A stretch of 64,000 nucleotides of DNA from Pardosa pseudoannulata (GCA_032207245.1 CM063500.1:80848093-80912092); one strand, 5' to 3'. Counted from the first letter of the stretch, positions 1-11,369 are shown. Notes: generated from the sequence alone by a model not told the origin. Translations and numbers: made by a program.

Positions 1-1085
1 TCAGGCAATATCTTGACCTCTGGGACACAAGATTTTATGTCAACGGCTAATATTTTGTACTCGTTGTACTGTAACATTATATTGATGGCTATGCTGGTGA
101 CAAGAGTTACAAGAGCAACCAAACCTTTTTCCATTCCAACAACTTGTTAAAGTGAAAATAGTTTCAAACATTTATGGCAACATAATTCAAACATTGCAAC
201 AATCCTAATACAAAATACATAACTTCCGTGGAGAACAAGGTGACATGTCCACAGCTAGATTTTAAATGTTTGTGTTAAAGAAGATAGACACTACTCATGC
301 CATCCTAATCAAAAGACGATGTACAGAAGGAAATTTAAATGTAATCTGATTCTGTTATTAAATGTCTAAAAAACCAAGTTTGTTAAGAGAATTCGACGAA
401 TGATTTTTATTTATAATAAAAGTTTAAGCAATTTTAGATAGACGTTATTCAATTATAGTTTTATTGGATTCTATTTATGCAGCTGCATCATAATGGATAA
501 AAATGTAACTACATGTATTTGAACTATATAATAATAGTCTTCATACAGTGTTCTTTAGAACGCTAGAGTGCCATATCTGTATTTTAAAAATGTAATCAAA
601 TACAACATAGGCTAGAGTTATACTTAACATCCATAAAGTTCAGGCAATATCTTGACCTCTGGGACACAAGAATTTATGTCAACGGCTAATATTTTGTACT
701 CGTTGCACTGTAACATTCTATTGATGGCTATGCTGGTGACAAGAGTTACAAAATCAACCGATCATTTTTCAATTCCGACAACTTCTTAAAGTGAAAAATA
801 GTTTCAAACATATAAGGCAGCATAATTCAAACATTGCAACAATCTTAATGCAAAATGCCTAACTATTGTGGAAAAGAAGGTGACATGTCCACAGCTAGAT
901 TTTAAATGTTTGTGTTAAAGAAGATAGACACTACTCATGCCATCCTAATCAAAAGACGATGTACAGAAGGAAATTTAAATGTATCCTTGATTCCGTTGTT
1001 AAATGTCTACAAAACCAAGTTTGTTAAGAGAATTCGAAGATTGATTTTTGTTTATAATAATAGTTGAAACAATTTTAGACAGATG
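1..1085. repeat. Tandem duplication, ~640-bp unit, two diverged copies
   Basis: The sequence from position 1 recurs from 640 in the same direction. A stretch of about 100 bp (around 240-345 and 880-985) is nearly identical in both, including a shared acagctagattttaaatg motif. Other parts carry substitutions and one-base indels. Similarity fades after about 1085, so the second copy is shorter, and the first copy may begin before the window. No open frame is shared, so this is probably a non-coding duplication or two copies of an unclassified repeat. Confidence 0.85.
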
Positions 1086-2306
1086 TTTAAAAATATATAA
1101 AAAAAGATTCTAACAGCTGGCACTATGGCACTCGTATACAGCTCGTATGAAGATTTTTTAAAAATTGTTTTCGTGCTGAAGTTTTTTCCGTGTGACTACG
1201 GATATATTTCTATGTATTTTGTATTTTTCAGATGGATTTCTATGGATATTATGGCAACATTTTGCCTTACACCTTTCAACAGTAAATTCGATCTCTGCGA
1301 TCATTTGAGTACTATTTATAAGCCATACGTATTACAGAATGCATAATCATCTTTTAGAATATTTTGTAACAATTATGAAACGCCTGTATACATTTTTCTT
1401 TTATAGCATTCGTGAAAAACATACAGTTTGTCTCATTTTCTATCTTTGTTTTGCGATGTTTAATTTTGAAATTAAGGACTTCTTTTTGTTGTACATTTTG
1501 TAAGAGTTGGTACAACTTACTTGCTTGTTGGTGAAACGCGTCATATTCAGATAAATTTAATAACATTAAGCAGTTGTTAAATTCAGGGGCATCACTTTTC
1601 TTTAGTATCATTAATACTAACTGTCTATTATATCATGTAATGAAAATCTATACATTTAGCGGGAGGTATAGGGTTTCGTCAGAAGTCCACACAGTTATAG
1701 GGGTGCCGTGAGTCTTAAAAGTTTGAAACCCACCACTCCAGACCAAAGACTCTCAAACTATAAAACTCAGCCCTCTAAGGGTGTGTAATAACACAAAGTG
1801 AGGGATGCACGCATATCGAAAGTCCAAAATAAAAGTTAAAAAAAAAATTATTCATTTATTAAAAAGAAGCAAAACAAAATACACTCCGACATAACAAAAA
1901 TACATATTTACATTAATATAATGTATTTGTAAATGTATAAATACTTCCCAATGCATATGATAACTAATTTATCAATAGTAAATTGTTAACAAATCTAATA
2001 ATTTATCAATAATACTTTATGAATACTATATTTACTAGTGACTCTCATGAGCTTGTCTTGCAGAGAACACTTTTTCAAAGGAAAGTTTAATAAATAGGCA
2101 CTTTAAGTTATTTTTCTAAATCTAGCTGATATAGCTATTTTGTCTTCAAAGCAGCTACAGCGAAAAATACAAAAAGTTTCATTCGTATAATGAGATTTTA
2201 CACATATATACACAGTGCAACCCTTTTTTTAAAATAAAATATAGACGAGATCAGGGGTTAGACTTTAGAGTAGCAGAGAAGTATCGATTCTGGTTTTGCC
2301 ATTGCA
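1086..2306. other. AT-rich stretch without a supported gene
   Basis: The open frames here (73 codons at 1125 on +, 85 codons at 1354-1611 on -) have no recognisable motif, biased composition and no exon signals. The piece around 1660-1800 is less AT-rich and holds a tRNA-like B-box match (gtttgaaac near 1715). No convincing A box precedes it, so I do not call a SINE. Confidence 0.6.
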
Positions 2307-2801
2307 GCTAATCTCTGTTGTCAAATATCAATAAATTTAAAACTTATCTTGATTATTTATACGGTTTATAATTAAAGTTTTACTGTAGCTTTAGCGTCAA
2401 AGTATATTCTTATTGCATTTAATACATTGTTATTGTATTGGAAAGTTATTCAAATTATGATTTACAATTGGGCTAATCGGTGTTGCCAAATATCAATAAA
2501 TTTAATACTTATCTTGATAAGTTATATGGTTTATAATTAAGGTCTTACTATAGCTTTTGAGTCAAAGTATATTCTTATTGCATTTAAAGCATTTTTATTG
2601 TATTGGAAGGTTATTAAAATTATGATTGAAAATTGGGCTAATCGGTGTTGCCAAATATCAACAAATTTAATACTTATCTTCATAATTTATGCGATTTATA
2701 ATTAAGGTCTTATTGTAGCTTTAGCATCAAAGTATATTCTTATTACATTTGATACATTGTTATTGTATTGGAAGGATATTAAAATTATGATTGAAAATTG
2801 G
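2307..2801. repeat. 165-bp tandem repeat, three copies
   Basis: Units start at about 2307, 2472 and 2637, each with gctaatc...tgttg.caaatatca. The spacing is 165 bp both times. Units two and three are closest; unit one differs at several positions (aatctctgttg against aatcggtgttg). The unit ends in aaaattatgattgaaaattggg. That end with some flanking sequence recurs alone near 18485-18540, so the array probably grew from a dispersed repeat. No coding potential is seen. Confidence 0.85.
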
Positions 2802-4162
2802 GTCGCCAATATTTGAAGGTTGAAAAGCATTACTTTAGACAAATGATCAGTAAATGCGGCTCTTTGTTGAAAACAGTGTGGCTTTCTACGCAATCTGAAG
2901 TTTATAGTACATCTTGCCCAAAGTGGTTTGGTTGGCTTAGTTTGGAGTTCTACGGTCTACTTTTTGCAACACAAGGGCTAATGTTCAAAATGAAACCGAG
3001 AAATTTTTTAACAGCCGTGTGAAAGAAGGAATAGAGTATGCTGTTATTAAACAACTTTTAAGTGTTTGGGATTGTTTAAATTCTTATCAATTTGGGAATT
3101 GATAACAGATCATCAGTTTGTGAAATACTAAGTAGGAGTAAAAATTAAGCCTTTTTTGTGAGGTTACTGAGAAAAATCTTATAAGTAGTGACTTTAAAAA
3201 TTATTTGAATTTGCTATTAAAGTGGTACTCCATTTGCACAAATTTATTGCTAATGGAATATTAAATTTTTATATAGATTGATAGTTAAATAAATTACCTT
3301 TTAAAGTCCTCTAAGGAAACGAAAGGGTAGAGAGAGACATTCAATAAAATAAATACAGTGTAACTATATTAATGAACCATAAAAATGATAAGTACATTTT
3401 TCGTTTGTTTGGAATATTTCGTTTCAAAACTCACTGTATCTACTTTCCAAAAAGAAGATCTGAAATTATACATCTATAGACTTGTTCTGCAATTTGCAGA
3501 GATTGGAAGAGATATTTAGGTCATAAAGAATCTCATAAATATTTACGTATGATAATTATTCCTATTCTTAATATCGTAGACAGTAGCGATTATATTTACA
3601 TATAATTACTATTTTATTCTAATTATCTTTAATAAGAAAATAACACGCAAACACGCAATATTTTTATCTATTTATTAACACAGTTAAAATAAATATAACT
3701 TGCTCAAGGATACAAAAATAAGGTTATTTTGAAATATGCATCTAAATATTTTGGAGGTGAATTGTAAATATGTGTATAGCTTAGATAGTTGTCAAGCATC
3801 ATCAATCTTTCACTTCTTTTGACTGTACAGTAAAACTGAATGCCGCAATGTATCTTGACCAAAATCATCCCAAGACAATTTACAGTCAGGACCAAAATTA
3901 CAGAGATACTTAAAATACTATCGCACTCACTTTGCCACCTAAAACAAGCCATTCGCTTGAGGATTGGGTGAGGGGTGTTTGCTTGCTTGTCTGTTCGATA
4001 TGTCAGCAGCGAACTTAGTGCAAAAATCAAGCCAGTATTTTAATAATATATTGAACATAAAACACTTTAAATAAGACATTTTTCCGTAACGCGGGGGAGG
4101 GGGGAAGAAAACTCCGCAGATGTCCAGCCTTGATTACACGATCGGTTGGTCCGATTAACAAC
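2802..4162. other. Gene-free stretch; right flank of the 165-bp array
   Basis: The first ~60 bp resemble 18505-18560 and so belong to the dispersed repeat tied to the 165-bp array. A 108-codon minus-strand frame (3704-4030) and a 74-codon plus-strand frame (2798-3022) have no domain I recognise. Around 4089-4105 is a G-rich run. Nothing else stands out. Confidence 0.5.
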
Positions 4163-4200
4163 GGTGAATTAACGTGATTGAACAATCATGTTAATTCACC
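4163..4200. repeat. Inverted repeat, 18-bp arms, 2-nt loop
   Basis: Arms 4163-4180 and 4183-4200 (ggtgaattaacgtgattg and its complement) pair with one mismatch around an aa spacer. This could be a folded-back end of a MITE, a cruciform-prone palindrome or a hairpin in RNA. No terminator context or flanking gene supports a specific role. Confidence 0.8.
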
Positions 4201-4616
4201 ATTTGTCATTCTGGTATGGTGTTTTCTGTGGAAGTGGGGTTTCTATGGGGAACTAGGAGACGAGCAAAACATATAAAAGTTTGTACCTGAAAAAGAAACC
4301 CATAGAAAAGACAATAAAAATATATTATTTGAGTGGGTGATGTATAGTAGTAATACACGTTATGTCCTTAACCTAATATTTAATATATAAATTGAATTTG
4401 GCTTTTCGCCTACTTAAGTTTAAATCTTAAAGTAGAAAAACACAATAGGCATTAAAAATAAAGGAAAGGAGAAGCTACTGAATTAACGGATTTTATTGAT
4501 ATTAACATAAAGTTTTAAAAATTAATAGAAGACAATTGATTGAATTTTTTTAAAGATAAAAATTAATAAAAAAAAGAGAAAACAAAAATGAACTAAAAAG
4601 GTAAGACGATTATGGA

Positions 4617-4900
4617 GGATGGAACTCTGAGCTCCTCTTCTCGTTTCGGGATCCAGGTCTCTCTCTCTCCTTCATCCTGTCTGTTCGGATGAGAACTGCC
4701 AGTCTGGAAAGCTCAAGTGCAAGTTTCAGTGGAGTATCTCTTGCATCTGCAGGACCGAAACGGCTGGCAACCGCCGATGGCTGGAAAACTCATCAACATT
4801 CCTTTTGCCTGGTGACACGGTGGAAAATCGCCAAGCGCAGGACTAAATCTCACCAATGTGTGGAGTGGGGATATGTCATATCATGAAAAGGGCGAATTTA
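4617..4900. other. GC-richer island, possibly an old coding fragment
   Basis: This ~280-bp patch is clearly less AT-rich than its surroundings. It is open on + (4689-4886, 65 codons). It is also open on - for about 60 codons, from after the in-frame stop near 4790 down to about 4600, with acidic, basic and leucine-rich stretches such as LKLALELSRLAVLIRTDRMK. A ttttccag that would read as a splice acceptor lies on - just before this frame. The composition suggests former coding sequence, either an exon or part of a mobile element, but I do not recognise the product. Which strand was coding is unresolved. Confidence 0.3.
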
Positions 4901-5452
4901 TAAAACTATTGCAATGCAGCGCTCGCCAAGGAAAACGCCAAGTGACGCTTCTGGTATGTGTGATATAATCTGATTGAATATCCAGAGCGGTTTTATGCGA
5001 TAAAAAAATGGGTTTTTCGACTCACCAACGTGAAAATTGGGAGCATGGCAGGAAAGTTACAAACAGGGAATTTTTAAGGGAAGCTTATAGAAATAATGGA
5101 AACTAAATGGAACAGAATTAAAATTAACTAAATGGAACTTTATGACAGTCATCACTTAACATGACTGGGTTCAATTTCTACGGAAATAAAATAAACATAC
5201 AAAATATGCTGAGTGAAGTATTGAGTATTTAAAGGGTTCTTTGTCACTTAGGAAAGGTGAATTATATTGTAAAATTAGGGGTAAACATATTAGTTACAGA
5301 GTATGGCAAATTAAAACCACATTATGATCTGAGTACCATACAATTAACATTACATAAAAATGTTATATCTTTACTGTAAAATTGTATGTTTAGTGAAAAA
5401 TACCAGTACAAACAGTAAAGTGAGTACTTTTTGTAGTCAAATAATATTCGAA
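4901..5452. other. AT-rich stretch, nothing supported
   Basis: The only local pattern is the repeated word cgccaag near 4933 and 4950. No gene, RNA or clear repeat boundary is visible. Confidence 0.5.
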
Positions 5453-5560
5453 GTCAATAAAAATTATTGAAACGAAAATGCAACCAAGGAAAGTATTTTA
5501 ATTCATTTTATTTAACTGGCAAAATCCATTGTGATATCTTTTATTAATAACGGTAAAAAT
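5453..5560. repeat. Dispersed repeat copy, paired with 17541-17640
   Basis: The segment starting tcaataaaaattattgaaac matches 17541-17640 in the same orientation, with shared words caataaaaat, attgaaac, aaatgcaac and ttaattcatt. Similarity is moderate and AT-rich, so the boundaries are soft. It is probably an old interspersed repeat of unknown class. Confidence 0.5.
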
Positions 5561-5755
5561 CTTCTAATCTCTTAAACACTAAAATCATTGTAAACACCTA
5601 TAAAAATTTGTTACATCTCAGACGTAAAAACAGGACTGCATACAAAGAGCCGGATATCGAAATAATATAAATAGAAACATAGCCACTTCGAGATCAGAAG
5701 GAAAAAATGCCATGTGTAGCATTTTATTGCCATATTTGCGGGAATGCACTGATGC

Positions 5756-5758
<3 letters not shown>

Positions 5759-5817
<59 letters not shown>
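5759..5817. repeat. (AT)n microsatellite
   Basis: An uninterrupted dinucleotide AT run of nearly 60 bases. It produces a spurious poly-YI frame on the minus strand. Length is likely to be polymorphic. Confidence 0.97.
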
Positions 5818-5818
<1 letters not shown>

Positions 5819-6699
5819 CTAATATTTTTGCACATTATGCAGCTATTTAATCTATGTCTTTTTAAAAAAATAACTACAAAATTTGGGCTCCAGATAAAAA
5901 AGTTAGTAACTCCTGGAATTTAAGTATTGAATTCATGCAGCTGTCCCTTTTTTTTGACGTTGCATTAGGAATCATTGACTCATATCAAGCACAACCACTG
6001 AAATGTTGATACAACAGCCCTTGGAGCCTATTAATGGTGGCCAACATGGCCCATGATGGCAGACTCATTCAATTCCTTGAATCATTCCATGCATTCTTGA
6101 AGTAGTTTGTTGGGGCTATCATTGTTACAAAAGAGCATTTACAGCTTGTAAAAGTACTGTTTAAAACAATGAAGGTGTACTCTATTATTGGATTTTCATC
6201 ACTGTCATTATTGCTTAACAATACTGGTGGGATAAAATTACGGCTTTGTTCAGTCTATATTCAATCCTTCTAAAAGTTTGCCGAAGATGTCAAGTTTGGG
6301 GAGTTTTTTCGTGTCGACCAGTTGCCGTAATACTTTTAACCAGTGTTATCACCTGACAAAGAATCGTGTCACGAAAGGGTAAGTCCTGAAAAACGTTTTG
6401 GCAATTATAATTGTTTTCCATCTAATTTAAAAATGTTATTAATTTGTATGCATTATGCTTGAGTATATCATGTAAATCCGTCATCGATTAGCAAGGATAG
6501 CATCGTATCTTAGGTTCGCAAATGAGAGAATTCGAATTAGATGGCCTTATTGCAAAATGTAGTAGGCACTGAAAAACACTTACAAATACCAAGGAAAGGG
6601 ATAATTTTTCTTGTTAGGGGCTACACCTATTTTCTCCCTATGTCAGTAGAACTGCCTGTGAACAGAATACATGTTGAGGTTTGACATAAGAACTCGGTA
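5818..6699. other. Gene-free stretch
   Basis: The part at 5990-6390 is a little less AT-rich and has short open pieces on the minus strand, including a serine/asparagine/aspartate-rich one near 6200. They are broken by stops and match no domain I can name. An old transposon fragment is possible but unsupported. Confidence 0.4.
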
Positions 6700-7146
6700 T
6701 TCCTACCAATTTGTCGATAAATCTCTGATCATGGTCGCCTAACATTTTCTCCTGATCTCGTCCAGTACGAACAATCTATATCTATATTTTAATTTATGTT
6801 AAATTTGTAACCAGCTCTCCTTTTGTAACCCTTTTTTATGTATTACATGCGCGTAGTGATTACAAAATAGATACAGTAAACCATTAATAAATTTGTTATG
6901 CCTCATTTTTAATAATTTGGCGTTGTTGGCTTTTTAAACTATCGAGGAATTCATTGTCCATAAATATAAATGCCCAGTTTAGATTAAGTGGTTTAGGTTA
7001 ATTAAGTATATAATTCTATTACTATAACACACTCTGCATCGCCAAAGAAAAGTGGGATACAACGGATGGAATACCTTTGAGTTTTAGTAAACATGGTCAA
7101 TATTTTCGCTAAATTTGTCAAGGGGTACCCAATTTTTGAGTATTAC
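6700..7146 (+). repeat. Unclassified ~470-bp interspersed repeat, copy 1
   Basis: Shares ordered landmarks with copies at 12340, 25863 and 26578: cctaacattt.tcctgatctc, then an ...atattttaatttat...ccagctctcct block, aaaccattaat, cc.ataaatataaatg, then a gcc.aaa..aag...atacaa block and a final tttgccaaggggaaccca-like end. This copy keeps the full order with substitutions throughout. There is no long frame, no clear terminal inverted repeat, no poly-A and no tRNA-like promoter, so the class (MITE, SINE or LINE fragment) is open. A 19-bp hairpin begins just after its right end. Confidence 0.75.
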
Positions 7147-7160
7147 TAATGTTGATGTCA

Positions 7161-7204
7161 AATTTAAGTATCTGTTACCGGCAATGGTAACAGATACTTA
7201 AATT
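7161..7204. repeat. Perfect 19-bp inverted repeat with 6-nt loop
   Basis: Arms 7161-7179 (aatttaagtatctgttacc) and 7186-7204 are exact reverse complements around ggcaat. The stem is too long for chance at this scale. It lies 15 bp after the end of interspersed repeat copy 1 and is absent from the ends of the other copies, so it is a separate insertion or a local fold-back. Confidence 0.9.
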
Positions 7205-8866
7205 GGTTGATAGTTTATAGATGCAAACTTCATTAAACTTTCTTATTATAGGGATATTCAACCTTTTATATTCTGAGGAACCTGTAAGTTTATCGTTTTC
7301 TTAAAGGAACCCGTTGATCAAAGAGTAGAAAAATAGGATGTCAAAGATTTATCCTAATCAAACTTACAAAATTATTATAGCATCTTTATTTTCTCAAATT
7401 ACAAAAATAAGATATTGAATAAGGTTTCTAATGGGATTGTTTTAGGTTTCTTTTTAAATATATCCTATGAATAATAAAAAAGGAACAATATTTTAAATTA
7501 AACAAATTAATAAAAATAATTTTAATGGTTTGGTTTGGTAGAATTGGATATATGCAGACAACCAGTGGGTAGGCGTTATATCACTTAATAGGCAAGAATA
7601 GGCAAAATGAACTGAAACTAATATGGACATCATGCGTCTCGAATAATATATTTGAAGCATGTGATATTTACGAAATTCAAGATAATATTTTACACATAAA
7701 ATATTTATTTTGTATTTATTATTTTTACAAGCTAACTGCCTTAAAGAATTCAACCTTTTATAAAAATTTAAATTTTACTAAAATTTTGGTACTTTGATTA
7801 CGCAAATAGTGATTACTTGTGAATCCCTATGAAAGTTCCAGGGGAAACATCGGATTTCAAAAATCACAGGTTGAATATTTCTGTTCTAATATAAAGTGCA
7901 ATCATCCCAGATTGTATCAAGAGGTTGGTAAGTCAATGTATGCAGTATAGTTTGAAAAAAAAAAGCAAGAAAGAACCACATTTGAAAACCCTTATCATTC
8001 CCCCTTAGACGGACGGCTCCTCTTTTCCTTAAGAAACGCCGGGTGGAAGGGGTCAATGAGGTTGATTTTGCAGATATAGTCAAGGGTGTACATCTGCAAA
8101 ACACAGGTCATGCAGTCCAAATTCTTTCAAATAATTTTCTGTCTTTGGGGTAGAATAACCCGCGTGAGAAACAGAGGATTAATTTCTTTAAAATATTTTT
8201 TAAAAAACGTGAAAACTCTTGGAGTTCTGCTTTTTCCTATTTTATTTTTATTTCAATAATGCAGTCTAATCGATCTAATCATTTAATCCCTTTGTATTTT
8301 TCACCAAATCCAATCAATTTAATTTTATAAAATCTATATCAAATAAGAATTAGGCATATTTAATATGCAACAAAGTGGTTTCCAAAGAAAGGTTAGATAC
8401 CAAAATAATATTAAATCCAAATATATACACGGATTCAACAAGAGAATAAAGTTAGGTTACCATCTTAGAGATTTATCGCCAGACTGCAAAGGTTACCCTT
8501 TTCTGATGTCAAACCCTATACACATAACTACTTTTTTTTACTCCCATAAATCAAATTTTTTGTCTGTCACCTTACATTTACTTTTCAAATTTTCTTTTAC
8601 CCTTCTTTCGCATAGAAAAAAATTAGACAACTTATTTAGATTAATGATTTCTCTGGTATTGTTTGGGTTAAAGTTATCTTGTCTTTATTTCTAAGTGAAA
8701 TATAGATATTAGATTTTATTGTTAGTTTTTAGGAATGCTAATAACAAAACTACGTATTAGGATTCCTGTACAAAAATATGAAATAACTGAAGGATGACAT
8801 AGGGAAAATGAAATAAACAGCAGAACAAATTTGTAGCAAAAGTTATTCCTCATTTTGACCATGTTT
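7205..8866. other. Gene-free stretch with one less AT-rich patch
   Basis: Around 7985-8152 the plus strand has about 55 open codons with a mixed, protein-like composition (for example KKRRVEGVNEVDFADIVKG). It is bounded by an in-frame TGA upstream and a TAG downstream, and I cannot assign it. The 109-codon plus frame at 8365-8694 is phenylalanine/lysine-rich, as chance AT-rich frames are. Nothing else is supported. Confidence 0.4.
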
Positions 8867-8870
8867 TTAA

Positions 8871-8885
8871 CACATTGTATGCGGG
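8871..8885 (+). repeat. Left terminal inverted repeat of piggyBac-like element 1
   Basis: cacattgtatgcggg directly follows TTAA. It matches the complement of 9594-9608 at 14 of 15 bases. The GC-richer subterminal stretch after it contains the palindromic word gtactagtac near 8891 and a second actagtacg near 8939. Confidence 0.85.
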
Positions 8886-9111
8886 ACACGTACTAGTACG
8901 CTTTCTGAAGATTGATACTTGAGCGCGGGGTCACATACTAGTACGGGTTGGTGTAACAACATGGCTTGTTTGTAGGTACAAAAAGAACGGTATATACAGG
9001 AAAACGAAGCCGAATGTTCTTGTCTATTACATAGGTTCTGGAAAACTTTAAACAAATAAAAACTAGATTTTACATTATTAATTTTATGATTGCTCTTTTC
9101 ATTTTTTATAT

Positions 9112-9450
9112 TGTAAAAATATTTATATATAACATAATTCGAAAAAACATTAATATACTTCTATTATTATATACTACTATATACGAATATTTCTATTTGA
9201 TTTTTCATATATATGATACTATTGTAAATTTATTTACTACAAAGTATATTTTTTGTTTACAAAAATCTTATAGTTGTTATGGTTATGGTCTACTACAGAG
9301 ATTCTAGAATGTAAAAATGTTTTTATATAACATAATTCTAAAAAATTAAAACTATATACTACTATTTCTATTTGATTTTTCATATTTACGATTCTATTGT
9401 AAATTTATCGCTTAAAAAATACAAAAATCTTATGGTTGTTATTTATTTAT
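9112..9450. repeat. Internal ~198-bp tandem duplication in piggyBac-like element 1
   Basis: The words tgtaaaaat, tatataacataattc, ctatttgatttttcata and acaaaaatcttat occur in order from 9112 and again from 9310. The second unit is shortened by deletions. It lies wholly within the transposon, so it arose in or after the element's insertion. Confidence 0.75.
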
Positions 9451-9593
9451 TTCTATTTATATATTTATTTATATATTTCAATATAAAATATTAAAAGTTG
9501 GTTAAAAAATTAAATAATTTATTGAGATTTAACTGAATAACTAAATTTACGCGCAAAACGCCCGCTCACGCTACAATCCCGATGCGAAATGTA

Positions 9594-9608
9594 CCCGCAC
9601 ACAATGTG
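9594..9608 (-). repeat. Right terminal inverted repeat of piggyBac-like element 1
   Basis: cccgcacacaatgtg followed by TTAA. It is the inverted partner of 8871-8885. The bases before it (acgcgcaaaacgcccgctca) form a GC-rich subterminal patch in an otherwise very AT-rich element. Confidence 0.85.
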
Positions 9609-9612
9609 TTAA

Positions 9613-10567
9613 TGTTTTTTTGGAAGGCGCTTTTTTCTTGGTATATTTAATGGAAAATCAGTCTATACAGATTTTGGGTATTATCTCGTATTTCATTGCT
9701 TTTTTTTCATTTTTGAAGCCTCAAGTTACCTATCATAGAAAGCACGCTAGTATATTAATAAGAATTATACCTTATTAATTTAAAGATTCGATTTGTTCAT
9801 GAGAGCGTTTATTTCTTTGTCAGTTAGTTTCTTGTTTTATTATTGATATTTTTCCTATTGCTTTTTAAGTCATTACGTTTTTTTCTTTTGAGCTTTAATT
9901 GCTTTATTATCTGAAGATTTCCTTTTTATGTTTCTCCGTATTGTCATTTGACAGCAAATAAGTATTTTTAAAAGAATGGGTAATTTATTTTCAGTTTCCG
10001 ACAGGCTGGATTTGTTATTTTTCAATCATACTTTGATGAAAATTCAGTAAATTTAAAAGTTTTTTGATAATGCAGTAATATTTTTAGAAGTGCAAAATTT
10101 CCGGTTTACACAATGCTTTGTGGCCATTACCTCTGTGGAGTTTTAATGGGCACAAGTCTGTTTGTGAAAAATGTATTATCAATTAGTTATAACTTATTAA
10201 AATTTACATTCCAGAATTTACGTAGTGAATTAAACATTACTTAATTTAAGCGAATATTTTGTATAATTGAATACTTGACTAAGCAAATAAATTGGCCTTG
10301 TGGGAGTTAAATAAGAAGAATAAAAAAAATTCAATATCTTTATAAAGAGTGTGACTGAAAAATATGTTCAGATCACATAGCATTTATTTTCATAGTATGT
10401 GCAGATTGAGTACAAATAACAGTTTTAAATATGTTTATGAAAGTATTTTTTTCTCATTTTCACTTCTTTTGTTTTGAATGTTTAGAAAATGTAAAGGAAC
10501 ATCCTTAGGTAGAAGATAACCTGTGCATGCAATCCAGTTCGTTATTTCGAGTTTGCCCCTTTTACTT
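9613..10567. other. AT-rich spacer between the two TTAA elements
   Basis: No gene, RNA or clear repeat seen. Poly-T-rich tracts dominate. Confidence 0.5.
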
Positions 10568-11201
10568 TTAACACTTGGCATACGGGTATACTTAACCGAG
10601 AACTTACGCGTGCAGCGGCAGTTTTTTCGTGAATCGCGCGAAAGTTTAGTTATTCAGAAAAACTGCAGTAAATCGAAAACTACTTTATTTTTATGAACGA
10701 AACTTTTTTTATTTTACATTTTAATATATACTATATGATTATTTAAAAAAATAATATTTTCGCGAAATCACAAGCATAAATGATTTTTAAAATTAAAGTC
10801 CGATAATATGTCAGAGCATATTTCTTCATCACTACCTTTGTCACAACGGCTCATTTTATCAATTTTGTATTCAACAATAAAAAAAACAAGATTAAAATCG
10901 ACAAAACACGACTTGTACGTTCTGGAGCTAGGAATTCGGTTGAAGACAAAACAAAGTAACAAAAGGCTTAGTAACTCGACAATCATAACTTGTGGAAAGA
11001 AAAAATGCAAAGCGTTGCATAGCAACTCAAACAACACGCATATAATGTCCCACATACATATAATTATATGTATTTAGTAGATTTGTATTGGTTAGCGGGT
11101 ATACGCCACAAATATACTAAATACGTATTTTTACATGACCCGCGCTCCAGTAACAGACTGCAAAAAACGTAAAAATACGTTGCCCGCACGCGAAGTGCTC
11201 A
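10568..11201. mobile_element. Second piggyBac-like element, right target site decayed
   Basis: TTAA at 10568-10571 precedes cacttggcatacggg (10572-10586). Its inverted partner at 11183-11197 matches at 12 of 15 bases and is followed by ctca rather than TTAA. The ends follow the same pattern as element 1 (CAC..TG..TRCGGG), so the two are probably related families. Near the right end a 12-bp inverted pair, acgtatttttac at 11123-11134 and its complement at 11169-11180, sits beside two cccgc motifs. The inside is open on both strands for about 90 codons (10768-11055 -, 10808-11077 +). The minus frame ends in an acidic patch (SDEEICSDILSDF), faintly like a piggyBac transposase N-terminus, but this is too short to assign. 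Confidence 0.55.
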
Positions 11202-11369
11202 TTTGCCGGGATTATTGGGCACGTACGCACGTACACATATGCATTTATGTGTACATATGTATTAGGCTTTTGTCTTACTAACCATTAAACGTTAAAATTA
11301 TCTAGATCATCTGAATTCCAAAATTATAATTAGTTAAAAGGAAATGAATAGAAAATGCTAAAATAACAC
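11202..11369. other. Short spacer with alternating purine-pyrimidine tract
   Basis: Around 11220-11262 is a cacgtacgcacgtacacatatgc... run of alternating purines and pyrimidines, a type of sequence that can adopt Z-DNA. It lies just outside the right end of element 2. Confidence 0.5.

Larger units (their letters stand above)
8867..9612. mobile_element. TTAA-flanked piggyBac-like element (non-autonomous)
   Basis: A 738-bp element (8871-9608) sits between TTAA target duplications at 8867-8870 and 9609-9612. Its 15-bp terminal inverted repeats, cacattgtatgcggg at 8871-8885 and its complement at 9594-9608, differ at one base. TTAA duplication with C-starting, GGG-containing ends is the signature of the piggyBac superfamily. 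The inside is highly AT-rich with no transposase, so it would depend on a transposase supplied elsewhere. It contains a ~198-bp internal tandem duplication. The 62-codon minus frame that runs into the left end is not recognisable as transposase. Confidence 0.8.

Noticed and set aside
1660..1800. tRNA-derived SINE
   Set aside because: A B-box-like gtttgaaac is present, but no acceptable A box, tail or target duplication could be seen.
3704..4030. 108-codon minus-strand frame
   Set aside because: No recognisable domain, no exon signals and no coding-like composition; length is within chance over 64 kb in six frames.
5611..5835. 74-codon minus frame with a long YI repeat
   Set aside because: It is a translation of the (AT)n microsatellite.
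8867..9055. Cysteine-containing 62-codon minus frame as a piggyBac transposase tail
   Set aside because: The cysteine spacing does not fit the family's RING-like tail, and the frame simply runs out through the terminal repeat.
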